From positions 1,054,001-1,118,000 of the forward strand of contig CP007444.1 in NCBI GenBank assembly GCA_000632805.1: 64,000 nt of DNA. The letters are read 5' to 3'. The notes below the pieces were generated by a model, which saw nothing but the letters and a program-made list of their open reading frames with translations, ran no database searches and had not been told where the DNA came from. The position numbers and the translations under genes were made by a program. Shown here one piece after another: positions 27,029-35,802 of this stretch (position 1 is its first letter; the number at the start of each line of letters is the position of its first letter). The stretch is from Dyella jiangningensis (GTDB lineage: Bacteria; Pseudomonadota; Gammaproteobacteria; Xanthomonadales; Rhodanobacteraceae).

Positions 27029-27522
27029 TGTATCTCGGTAATGGAGGATCTTGGGCCTAGCTCACGAACCTTTACATCGGTGTGGGCGGCGCATGGAAGC
27101 AGATCACAGGCGCTTGGATTGGCGTTAATGGTTCGTGGAAGTCGCTCACCTAGCTTCCACTGAGTGCTTCGGCTAGTCCATCCTCGCTCTCTGCCTCAGG
27201 ACATAGCAATAGCCCCACATCAACGCGCCTTAGCCTGACCACGGCATCAACCACCGTATCTGTTTCGAATGGCAGTGGCAGTTATTCCCATAGCTGGTCG
27301 GTATCGTTCAACCCAAGCGGATCGACGGACAGCAGCGGTACGTGCTCGGCAAATTCCTCAACGTCGGCAACCACCACGTTCACCGGCCAGAGCTGTAACG
27401 GTGTGAATTCACCCGGCACAGATAACTATGTCGCTGTCGATACCATTACGGATCTTGTGACAGGAGCCTAGACAACGGTATCCGTCCCCATCGCGCTTAC
27501 CAACACTTTCGTGGGTCCATAA
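27025..27522 (+). CDS. Tail-associated Ser/Thr-rich protein, three TAGs
   Basis: The 165-residue protein has two GxW motifs (YIGVGGAWKQITGAWIGVNG) and then a Ser/Thr-rich Ig-like part (TASTTVSVSNGSGSYSHSW, ATTTFTGQSCNG). TAGs lie at 27,058 (SWA-TAG-LTN), 27,151 (SLT-TAG-LPL) and 27,469 (VTGA-TAG-TTVS). It overlaps both flanking tail genes. The Ig-like part suggests surface adhesion. ATG 27,028 is an alternative start. Confidence 0.72.
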
Positions 27523-29330
27523 TGAGCTTGCCACTTACCAATGCCAAAAAACAGTATCAGGACCAGAACGGCAACCCGCTGGCGGGTGGATCGGTTGCCT
27601 ATTACATTCCTTCGACCTTGACGCCTGTCAATACCTATCAGGACTAGGCATTGACCATCCTAAATCCGAGCCCCGTTATTCTCGATGCCAATGGTCAGGC
27701 GGTCGCATGGATTGCGGACGGCACAAGCGTTCGGGAAATCGTTAAAGATGCCCAAGGCAATCAAATCTGGGATTAGGTTACCGCTATTGGGTATGGGGCA
27801 AGTGGCCTAGGGGCATCTTCCGGATCGACCTTGGTCGGGTTTATTCAAGCGGGCACGGGAGCCTAGCAGCGCACCTCTCAGGATAAGATGCGCGATTTCA
27901 TCAGCGTTAAGGATTATGGCGCTAAGGGCGATGGTATTACAGACGATACCACCGCCATCTAGAACACCATCAACTATGCCACCTCGGTAGGCAAGGCTGC
28001 GTACTTCCCGGCGGGAACCTACCTTACGGGACTGCTGACTCTTCCTGCCAACACGATACTGATCGGTGAGAATGCCGAGAAAACAACTCTCAAGCTCAAG
28101 AATGGCGCCAACACGAGCGTCATTCAGTCGGCCAGTTTCGCTGCCAACGCGCTTGGTGGCTCCAACAACCTGGGCGATGTCGGCATCATCATTCATCGCC
28201 TGTCAATCGACGGCAACGCGGCCAACAACACCAGCTCGGGCAACTTGGTCGGTGTCGGTATCGGCATCTATGGCGAGCGTCCGGTGCTCCGCGAGGTCTA
28301 CATCAAGAACACGGCAGGGCATGGCCTGCTGACGGATGGCCCATCGTCCGGTGCTCCGGCTGGCGACTACTTCAGTATGGAAGGCCATTTCGAACGGATC
28401 TTCATTGATACGGTGCAGAAACACGGCTGGTACTTCAACGGGCCCCATGACAGCACCATCCTGCATTGCGTCGCGGTTGATGCAGGGCAGGCTACAACGA
28501 ATACCTGGGACGCGCTCTACGCCAACAGTCCGGCCCGATGGTTCAGCTTCCACGGATGGACTCGAAGCCTCGGCAAGCGTCACCGCTATGCGGCAAACAT
28601 CCAGTCCGGTGCAGCGGGTAGCCAGTTTATCGGTGGTCAGTTTGAAGGTTCCGAGTCGGCCAACGTTAACCTGCTGGCCAATAACTGCTAGTTTGATAAC
28701 ACTTGCAACTATTACGCCCCTTTCGGCACCTACAACATCTTCATGGGAGGCCAGTGCTCTGGCAATGATGTGCGTGGCTGGGTTGGTCCGGCGCAGGGTG
28801 GCCCCAACCCTGTCGGTCTGGCGATCAGCAACACCGGCACAGGTAACGTGATCGGCAATAACGTCGATCTCGTCATGTCGGGGCAATTGAACTCGAACAT
28901 CTTCTTCGGTTCCGACGACAAAGGCCACAACACGATCAGGGTCAATGCCTATCAGACTTCGGGGTCGAGGTATACCGGCACGCCCCATGCATCTGACGTC
29001 ATCGAGCTGAATCTATTTGGCAGCACGACCCCAAGTCTTACTAATGGTCGTCCCGTGGCATGGGTGAGCTTCGATGGCACCGTGGCGACACCAACGATCA
29101 AGTCATCATTCAACGTGCTTAGTGTGACCAAGGCAAGCACTGGCCACTATACGATCAACTTCGTTGGCACCATAACGGGTGGCACCGCAACAGTCGTGGC
29201 AAGTTCCGATGCCCTTCATGTCGCTGGAGCACCTTACGCCAACAACACGACCAGTCAGGATATCGTCTGCAACAACCTTAGCGGCGTTGCTGCTGATGCC
29301 ATGGTGCATGTCAGCATATATTCAATCTGA
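27522..29330 (+). CDS. Tailspike with P22 head-binding domain and beta-helix, five TAGs
   Basis: The 602-residue protein (P22 gp9 is 666) has a head-binding domain (residues 1-115), then VKDYGAKGDGITDDTTAI-TAG-NTI, the pectate-lyase-3-like entry of a right-handed beta-helix, and a C-terminal beta cap. In GDGxTDDTxAIQ relatives the residue after AI is Gln, exactly where TAG 27,960 sits. The other TAGs are 27,645, 27,774, 27,864 and 28,689. It probably binds and cuts host O-polysaccharide. Its end overlaps the convergent Lar-like gene by nine bases. Confidence 0.9.
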
Positions 29331-29531
29331 TTCGCACGTCACGACACGCCGGTTCCACGCCTCCCAGGCTTCATCAATGGATGCACTCCACGAGCTTACT
29401 GAGGCGCCTGGACAATTATGGCGTGATTGAGAACCACACTTGACGAGGTAAACCGGGATAAATCGCTGATCGTCACAGACCAAAATTGGACCATGTCCGC
29501 AAAATGGGCAAGTCGCCTTGACTGATTCCAT
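29322..29531 (-). CDS. Lar-like zinc-finger protein (restriction alleviation family)
   Basis: The 69-residue protein has CPFCGHGPILVC near the start, C-x-NCPGAS in the middle and DEAWEAWNRR near the end, the pattern of the Lar restriction-alleviation family. A strong GGGGAAGAGG ribosome site precedes ATG 29,531. It reads toward the tailspike, overlapping its end, and is the last phage gene before attR. It has no TAG, so it is available in lysogens or on entry. The function is inferred from the motif; many Lar-like phage proteins are untested. Confidence 0.72.
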   Translation of the reverse strand: MESVKATCPFCGHGPILVCDDQRFIPVYLVKCGSQSRHNCPGASVSSWSASIDEAWEAWNRRVVTCESD

Positions 29532-29665
29532 TCCTCTTCCCCTGCGTTGATGAACGCGATGTAAGTATAGCTTCAGCTATGTTTGGTGGCGTTAAGATGA
29601 TTGAGTGGTCACACCATGGTCACAGAAAGCCTCGCAACCCGCATTAATACTGACTATGCCTTACC
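29532..29665. other. Phage right end, noncoding
   Basis: No gene fits here. ATAGCT-TC-AGCTAT (29,567) is a small palindrome, and TGGTCAC occurs twice, four bases apart, near 29,608-29,625. Such short repeats next to an attachment site may be integrase arm sites, but this is a guess. Confidence 0.5.
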
Positions 29666-29711
29666 CCTCCTAAGGGGAAGGTCGTACGTTCGAATCGTAT
29701 CGGGGGCACCA
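29666..29711 (+). other. attR: 3' half of a tRNA-Arg(CCT) gene
   Basis: The sequence holds an anticodon loop CTCCTAA (29,667-29,673), a variable loop, a T-arm with TTCGAAT (29,689-29,695) and an acceptor strand CGGGGGC followed by ACCA. The matching GCCCCCG 5' strand and D-arm are absent upstream, so this is a remnant and not a gene. This matches integration in a tRNA-Arg(CCT), the argW-type site used by several lambdoid phages; the intact copy should lie left of the window at attL. Confidence 0.85.
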
Positions 29712-29728
29712 TTCCAGGCGTCGCGAAG

Positions 29729-29750
29729 GGCCGGCACATGCCGGCCTTTT
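29729..29750 (+). terminator. Terminator of the original tRNA-Arg gene
   Basis: GGCCGGC-ACAT-GCCGGCC is followed by TTTT. It lies 18 bases after the tRNA remnant and would have ended the host tRNA transcript. The stretch from here to 29,961 has no credible gene. Confidence 0.85.
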
Positions 29751-29961
29751 GCGTTTCAGGCTGACGAAGACGCAGGGCGCGAAATCCATGCTGCGGCAGC
29801 ACAAATTTCGCCAGTCATGCACGCCTGGCGTGCGTCGTCAGTCATCCGTCGGGGTGTGACGCCATGGCGCTCTCTCGATTTCTTGCGCAGGCAGAGATCG
29901 CGGATTCCACCTTAAATCGGGCAACGCGTTGTGCGCGTGGCTCCTGCGTATCCGTGACGCC

Positions 29962-30603
29962 TTACGTGAGCATCCCGTGCTCACGCGCATAGGCATAGAC
30001 GTCAAGGTCGCTCTTGAGGCCAAGCTTGGCCATGCCGTCCATCTTCTGCCGGCTGATGGTCTTGACGCTGCGCTTGAGCTGGCTTGCGATCTCCGACACG
30101 GTGAAGCCCGATGCGAACAGGCGCAGCACTTCGGTCTCGCGTTTGGACAGCACGGGTTGCGCCGAGAGGCTCGCACCCGCCCGTGCGATGTCGAGCGTTT
30201 TACGGATGGCCGAGCTCAGGTAATCACGTCCATGGGACACCGCCTGCACCGCCAGGGTCAGCTCGGTCAACGCGTCGGACTTGCCCAGCAGGCCGCGCAC
30301 GCCCGTTGCCAGGATGGCATTGAGTACGCCGGCGTTGTTGACCATGGTCAGCACGATCACCGGCAACGTTGGCCACCGCCGGCGGATGAGGCCGAGCATG
30401 TGAAGGCCGTCGGCGACCTGGCCGCCGGGCATGCTGAAATCCGTGAGGACGATGTCGCAGGGGTGGGCATGGATCGCTTCGATCAGTTCGGCAGGTGAGC
30501 TGACATCCGCGACCACCGAAGTTTGCGAGTGGTTCTCCAGCAGGGTGCGGACGCCGCTGCGGACAATGGGATGGTCATCGGCCAGAATGATGCGCAAGGT
30601 CAT
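29962..30603 (-). CDS. NarL/LuxR-family response regulator
   Basis: The 213-residue protein has an N-terminal receiver (IILADDHPIVRSGV, phospho-acceptor Asp in DIVLTDFSMPGG, a Thr in IVLTMV and Lys in LLGKSD) and a LuxR-type HTH at the end (LSKRETEVLRLFASGFTVSE, then KRSVKTISRQKMDGMAKLG). It is divergent from the hybrid kinase at 30,779, an arrangement of the BvgA/BvgS and EvgA/EvgS type. The kinase is the likely phosphodonor. Confidence 0.9.
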   Translation of the reverse strand: MTLRIILADDHPIVRSGVRTLLENHSQTSVVADVSSPAELIEAIHAHPCDIVLTDFSMPGGQVADGLHMLGLIRRRWPTLPVIVLTMVNNAGVLNAILATGVRGLLGKSDALTELTLAVQAVSHGRDYLSSAIRKTLDIARAGASLSAQPVLSKRETEVLRLFASGFTVSEIASQLKRSVKTISRQKMDGMAKLGLKSDLDVYAYAREHGMLT

Positions 30604-30778
30604 GGCTGTTCAGGTCGCACGCCAGTTTGGCCTGTAGGTTATCCGATTGCGCATGGCAAGCAGATACGACAAACCCCTACTCGTTGTCGGGGCATCTTCA
30701 GACGATTCTTATAGAGCATGATGTAGTCGGGTCACTAAGCTCCACCCCTCCCTGGCTGGCTGGAATCCGGGCGCCCCC

Positions 30779-33700
30779 ATGGACGTCAACGACGCTTTTC
30801 ACAGTGACGCGACAACCTGCTGTCCAGGGCATCGGCTGCCGGGGACAGGCCATCCAGGGCGGCCCGGGGTTCCATGGTTGCTGGTCATTTGCTGGTATCT
30901 CATGACAGCTTGTGCCTTCGCGGCGCAAGGCGTCGGCGGACAGACTGATACGGCGTCTGCCGTCGAGGAGCCGAACAGCAGCTTGCTATCGCTGACACCC
31001 GAAGAGGACGCCTGGCGTCGCCAGCATCCTGTCGTGAATGTAGGGGTTTACGCAGGCGACCATTTGCCGGCGGAGACCTGGGTGGCAGGACGCCCGGAAG
31101 GGTTCGGTATCGACTATGCGCGGCTGCTGGCAGGCAAGGTAGGCCTGCGACTCGTCTTCCATCCCTATACCGACGCCCAGGTCACGGCCTCGGATCGGTC
31201 GGACAGCCCATATGACCTGTTGGCGGCCATGTCGACGTTGCAGGCAGAGCGTGCCGGCTTCGACATGCTGAAACCTTACGGACAGGGACTTTTGATCCTC
31301 GTTGGCCGCAAAGGCGACGAGCGCATCCGTTCCGAGAGCGATCTGGACCACGCGCGCATCGCCATCGAGCGGGACTTTCACCGTGTCGGAGATCTGCTCG
31401 CCAGGCGCTTTCCCGAGGCGACCATCGTGTTCGCGGATGACGGCCGGCAAGCCTTGAACCTGGTGGCCACGGGCAAGGCTGATGCTTATATCGGCGCCAC
31501 GCCATCGCGCACGCAAATGCTCCTGCTCGAACGTCGCGACGATGATCTCGTCACCCTTGGTCCCCTGGACTTGCCGCCAATCAGTATCGGGTTGGCGGTA
31601 CCGCGTGGCCGGACGATGCTGCTGCAGCTCTTGCGCAAGGCCGAAGCCGCCGTTACGGCCGAAGAGCTTGCGCGACTGCGCCTGCGCTGGGGCTTGAGTA
31701 CCGACCCTTCGTCCGTTGCGCGCGAGCCCACGACGTCCGAGCGTGATTGGCTGCGCACCCTGCCGACGCTGCGCGTGGGTTATGAAACCGATCGTTATCC
31801 GTATACGTTTCGAAACACGCAGGGACAATTCGACGGGCTCGCCGCCGACTACATCAAGGTCTTGCAGGGGCAACTGGGCCTGCGCGTCGAGCACGTGCCT
31901 GCGAAAGACTGGGTTGAACTGCAGCGCATGGTGCGCGCTGGCGAAATCGACATGGTCGCCGCGGCCATGCCGGACGATTTCAGTGCGCAGTCCATAGTGT
32001 TCAGTCGCAGCTACGAGCATTTTCCAGCCGTCATCGTCGCGCGGACGCGTGGTCAGGCGTTGTTGGGCCCTGACGACCTCGCCGGGCACGTCGTGGCCGT
32101 GCGCGACGAAGCAGGCTTGCTGTCGCATCTGCGCAGGCTTACGCCTGATGCGCATTGGCAGCCGGTGGGCAGCAACGAGGAAGGGCTGGCCATGGTGGCC
32201 GCGCGCCACGCGGACGCCTACGTGGGTACGCTGCCTGCGTTGGATGCGCTCATTCGCGACCGTTACGCAGCGACCCTCCGCGTGGTGGGTCCGGCAGGCG
32301 TCGATCAGGACTTCACCGTGGGTATCGCCAATCGCTATGAGCGATTGGCGCCGATGGTCAACCGCGTATTCGCAAGCGTCAAGGACAGTCAACGCCAGGC
32401 GATCCGCGGACGCTGGTTGACCGCGCAGTACCACTATGGCGTGCCTTGGGCATGGGTGATGGCGGGGCTGGCCGTTGCGCTGCTGATCGTCGGCCTCGTG
32501 AGCATTTCCTACTTGCGGCAACGTCGCGCCATGCGCGCGCAGCGCGATGCGGAGCAGGCCCTGGCCGCGCAATTGAAATTCCAGCAAGCCTTGCTTGAGA
32601 CGATCCCCTATCCCGTTTTCGTCAAGGACGAGGAAGGCCGGTATCTGGCGGTCAATCGCGCCTACGAAGACATGTTCGGCTGCTCACGGGACAGCTTGCT
32701 GGGCCGCACCATGATCGAGACGAGGCATGCCGCGGGCCTGGATGCCGCGATCCTGCATGAGGCCGACATGCAGGCGATGGCGCAGAACCACGGCGGTCAG
32801 CGCGAGCTCTACATCGGACCGCGGGAAGAGGGCGGTGAAGCCCACGATGCCCTGCTGTGGCGACATACGTTCGAGCGTGGCACCGGACAGGGCCGTGGTT
32901 TATTGGGCACCTTGGTGGATGTGAGCGATCTGCGACGCGCCGAGGCGCGCGCGCTCGCTTCAGAGCAGAAGCTCATCGACACCAACGAAAGTCTGCCGGG
33001 CGTGGTCATGCGCGTCCGCTATTCGCGCGATGGGCTCAGCAGTTTTGCCTACGTCGGCGGACAGACCGTGGCCTTGTTCGGCCTCACCCATGACGAGTTG
33101 CTGCAAGGGCTACGCCGCCCGTTCGACGTGATGCTGGAGGAGGACAAGCCGCAGGTGCGCCGTGCGATCGAACGGGTGCGTGCGGGCGAAGGGGCCCACG
33201 GCGTGGAATACCGCGTGGCATCTCCCGCTGGTACGCGATGGGTACGCGCATCGTTTGGTCCGCCACGCGCGGAAGACGATGGCGTAGTCAGCTGCAGCGT
33301 CTTCTGCATCGACATCAGCAACGAGAAGGCGCAAGCCCAGGCCTTGTTGGAGGCAAAGGCGGCGGCCGAAGCGGCGGTGGCTGCAAAGAGTGCTTTCCTC
33401 GCCATGATGAGCCACGAAATCCGCACGCCGATGGCGGGCGTGCTCAGTCTGGTCGAATTGCTCGGCAAGACTTCGCTCGATGGCGAGCAGACCCACATGC
33501 TGGACATGGTGCACGACTCGTCGGAAACCTTGCTGCAGATCCTGGATGACATCCTCGACTTCTCCCGCATCGAGGCTGGGCGGCTGCAGCTGAACGAGCA
33601 TGCCTTCGACCTGCGCGCCATGACGGACGGCGTGCTCGGCCTGTTCGCATCGCTGGCAAGGGAGAAGGGCGTGCGTCTGTACGCCAGCCTCGACTGGCGT

Positions 33701-35188
33701 CTCGCAGGCAAGTATCGGGGCGACATGACGCGGGTACGGCAGATCATCACCAACCTGCTGAGCAACGCGCTGAAGTTCACGTCGAAGGGGCGCGTCGAAC
33801 TGCACATGGAGCTGCTGGAAGACACCGGCGCAGGCCATCGCCTCGGCATTACCGTATCGGACACCGGCATCGGCATGTCGCAGGATCAGCTCGATCGCCT
33901 GTTCCAGCCCTTTGTCCAGGCGGAGGCTTCCACGTCTCGCCGTTACGGCGGCACCGGGCTTGGCCTGACCATCTGCCGTCGCCTGGCACACATGATGAGC
34001 GGTGAGATCCGTCTCGCCAGCACGCCCGGTTTCGGCACGCAGGCGACCTTCGAAGTGCCCCTGTCCGTGGAACAACCTTTGCGGCCGCAGCCTGCGCTGG
34101 CGGGAAAAAAGGCGCTGCTGTGTACGGCAGACATCCTGCTGGAGCGCGAACTGTCCAACACGTTGTCTGCCCTGGGCATGTCCATCATTGGCGCCGATGC
34201 GATGGACTTGCAGGGGTACGCCCCGGAAGACATCGATATCTATGTCGTGGACCTCGAACTGGCCACGCGCGGCGTGCTTCCCGATGGCGTACGGGTGATC
34301 CGGTTGCTGGATGTTCCCGATCCACGCGGCTTCTATCGCGAGCAGGGCGAAGTGGTTCTGGGCGGCCAGCCGTTGCTGTGGCGTTCGGCGGTTGACGCCT
34401 GCCATGTCGCACTGGGCTTGCCGATGCCGCCTCACGCAGCGGCTGAAAGCGCCGGGCACCAACGGCACGATGCGCGCATCCTCGTGGCGGAAGACCACCC
34501 CATCAATCGTGCCGTCATCAGCCGTCAGCTCGAACGGCTCGGCTATCCGCACACGATCGTGGAGAACGGGCAGGAAGCCCTGCGAACGTTGGCGACGGCG
34601 CGCTACGACCTGCTCATCACCGACTGCCATATGCCGGTGCTGGACGGCTATGCGCTGGCGCGTCGTATTCGCGAGCACGAAAATGGCGATACGCATCTTC
34701 CGATCGTTGCGTTGTCGGCCAGCGCACTTCCCGAGGAGGTCTCGCGTTGCCGCGAAGCAGGCATGGATGAATTCCTCGCCAAGCCCGTGCAACTGGCGGA
34801 ACTCGGCGCCATGCTGTCGGCCTGCCTGACGGACGGATCTGCTCGTCGCTCCGTAAACCCGGGGTCGTCGGTACCACCGGATCGATGGCGCCTGCTCCTG
34901 GACACGTTCGGATCGCCAGCGCGCGTACGCGACGTATTGCGTAGCCTCATCGCGGCCACGAGACAGGATCTGGAGTCATTGGATCACGCATTGCAGCGTG
35001 GCGATGACGAACAGCAGCGTCAGATGCTGCACCGCATTCGCGGCGCCTTGCGCCTTCTGGGCGACGATGCACCCGAAGGAACCGGCGACGCCATGGAACA
35101 GCGGAACGAGCTCGTGCGTTATGTGGGTGAGCTCGAGGTGCTGGTCGATCGATACGATCAGCGCATGGGCACTGGTTCCGTCCATTAG
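30779..35188 (+). CDS. BvgS/EvgS-type hybrid sensor kinase
   Basis: The 1,469-residue protein has a signal segment (about 31-50), two periplasmic solute-binding-like (Venus flytrap) domains (about 80-305 and 325-545), a membrane helix near 555-580, and two PAS domains. A HisKA-HATPase core follows (SHEIRTPMAGVLSL with the His near 877; DTGIGMSQDQL; GGTGLGL), then a receiver (Asp in LITDCHMPVLDG near 1,282) and an Hpt domain with LHRIRGALRLLG near 1,419. It would sense a small ligand and pass phosphate to the divergent regulator. It ends in TAG, showing that the host uses TAG as a stop. ATG 30,902 is an alternative start that would shorten the signal. Confidence 0.93.
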   Translation: MDVNDAFHSDATTCCPGHRLPGTGHPGRPGVPWLLVICWYLMTACAFAAQGVGGQTDTASAVEEPNSSLLSLTPEEDAWRRQHPVVNVGVYAGDHLPAETWVAGRPEGFGIDYARLLAGKVGLRLVFHPYTDAQVTASDRSDSPYDLLAAMSTLQAERAGFDMLKPYGQGLLILVGRKGDERIRSESDLDHARIAIERDFHRVGDLLARRFPEATIVFADDGRQALNLVATGKADAYIGATPSRTQMLLLERRDDDLVTLGPLDLPPISIGLAVPRGRTMLLQLLRKAEAAVTAEELARLRLRWGLSTDPSSVAREPTTSERDWLRTLPTLRVGYETDRYPYTFRNTQGQFDGLAADYIKVLQGQLGLRVEHVPAKDWVELQRMVRAGEIDMVAAAMPDDFSAQSIVFSRSYEHFPAVIVARTRGQALLGPDDLAGHVVAVRDEAGLLSHLRRLTPDAHWQPVGSNEEGLAMVAARHADAYVGTLPALDALIRDRYAATLRVVGPAGVDQDFTVGIANRYERLAPMVNRVFASVKDSQRQAIRGRWLTAQYHYGVPWAWVMAGLAVALLIVGLVSISYLRQRRAMRAQRDAEQALAAQLKFQQALLETIPYPVFVKDEEGRYLAVNRAYEDMFGCSRDSLLGRTMIETRHAAGLDAAILHEADMQAMAQNHGGQRELYIGPREEGGEAHDALLWRHTFERGTGQGRGLLGTLVDVSDLRRAEARALASEQKLIDTNESLPGVVMRVRYSRDGLSSFAYVGGQTVALFGLTHDELLQGLRRPFDVMLEEDKPQVRRAIERVRAGEGAHGVEYRVASPAGTRWVRASFGPPRAEDDGVVSCSVFCIDISNEKAQAQALLEAKAAAEAAVAAKSAFLAMMSHEIRTPMAGVLSLVELLGKTSLDGEQTHMLDMVHDSSETLLQILDDILDFSRIEAGRLQLNEHAFDLRAMTDGVLGLFASLAREKGVRLYASLDWRLAGKYRGDMTRVRQIITNLLSNALKFTSKGRVELHMELLEDTGAGHRLGITVSDTGIGMSQDQLDRLFQPFVQAEASTSRRYGGTGLGLTICRRLAHMMSGEIRLASTPGFGTQATFEVPLSVEQPLRPQPALAGKKALLCTADILLERELSNTLSALGMSIIGADAMDLQGYAPEDIDIYVVDLELATRGVLPDGVRVIRLLDVPDPRGFYREQGEVVLGGQPLLWRSAVDACHVALGLPMPPHAAAESAGHQRHDARILVAEDHPINRAVISRQLERLGYPHTIVENGQEALRTLATARYDLLITDCHMPVLDGYALARRIREHENGDTHLPIVALSASALPEEVSRCREAGMDEFLAKPVQLAELGAMLSACLTDGSARRSVNPGSSVPPDRWRLLLDTFGSPARVRDVLRSLIAATRQDLESLDHALQRGDDEQQRQMLHRIRGALRLLGDDAPEGTGDAMEQRNELVRYVGELEVLVDRYDQRMGTGSVH

Positions 35189-35376
35189 GCCCTCTCCACT
35201 GACTCCGCGGGTCAGCGAGGCCGCAAGAACTAACGTTGGCACCCATGACCTTTGCCACGTTTGCCATGGTGTAAGTCGTTCGTAAGCTTCGACAGCCTAG
35301 CCCCCACACCGATGGACGTGTCCCCACGCGTCCGTACCCCTGATCAAGTGGCGAGGCCCGGAAATGGAGTCCGCGC

Positions 35377-35706
35377 ATGGCCGTGCTTGTCGGTATCTAT
35401 CTTCTGAAATGCCAGTCCGTCGAGATTCCGCGCGATGGCGCGAGCTCATGGACGGCCACCTGGACGCTGTTGCGTTCCCCCTCGGGCAATCAGCTCGATT
35501 GGGAACCCCTGACACGACGCGATATCGAGAAGACTTTCTTTCGCGAGGCCGATGCATTGCGCGCGGCGCAGGATCAAGGAGCGACCTTCGCTCGCATGCT
35601 GCAGGGCGATGATGGACTCGAGCCGATGCCGTGGAGCGAACTCCACGAGGCGATGCCCATGCGCGAGGCGGTGCTTCCCCTGAGGAAATCCTGCGCCATT
35701 CACTGA
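35377..35706 (+). CDS. Hypothetical protein (109 aa)
   Basis: An isolated frame with MAVLVGIYLLKCQSVEIPRD and a helical second half (RDIEKTFFREADALRAAQDQ). No family is recognised, and another frame over the same bases is also open, so it is a weak call. The upstream gap 35,189-35,376 shows nothing clear. Confidence 0.4.
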   Translation: MAVLVGIYLLKCQSVEIPRDGASSWTATWTLLRSPSGNQLDWEPLTRRDIEKTFFREADALRAAQDQGATFARMLQGDDGLEPMPWSELHEAMPMREAVLPLRKSCAIH

Positions 35707-35762
35707 CGGCGCATGAGCTTATTTCTTTTTGGCCGAACCACGTTCCCATGGCATCGGCACAT

Positions 35763-35790
35763 AAAAAAGCCCGCACTGATGCGGGCTTTT
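35763..35790. terminator. Bidirectional terminator
   Basis: AAAAAAGCCCGC / GCGGGCTTTT form a stem with A- and T-runs on both sides. It ends tRNA-Leu from the right and could end the 35,377 gene from the left. Confidence 0.9.
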
Positions 35791-35802
35791 CTATTCGAGT
35801 AT

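Larger units (their letters stand above)
1..29711 (+). mobile_element. P22-like temperate prophage (right part), amber-recoded late genes
   Basis: The region runs from a lambdoid repressor through replication, nin-like, lysis, packaging, head, ejection and tailspike genes in the order of P22-like podoviruses. It ends at a tRNA-Arg 3' fragment at 29,666-29,711. No integrase is visible, so the left end and attL lie before position 1. Late genes contain 54 in-frame TAG codons but no other lesions, and read through as complete proteins when TAG is taken as Gln. Gene overlaps are intact throughout, which argues for a functional phage and not a decayed one. The family assignments rest on recognised motifs, not on a search. 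Confidence 0.93.

Noticed and set aside
9431..29330. Late phage genes as a block of pseudogenes decayed by nonsense mutation
   Set aside because: Decay would bring TGA, TAA and frameshifts as well as TAG. Only TAG is seen, at Gln-type positions, with overlaps and domains intact.
29641..29711. A complete phage-encoded tRNA, possibly a suppressor
   Set aside because: The anticodon is CCT and the 5' acceptor strand and D-arm are absent; it is a 3' remnant of a host tRNA-Arg.
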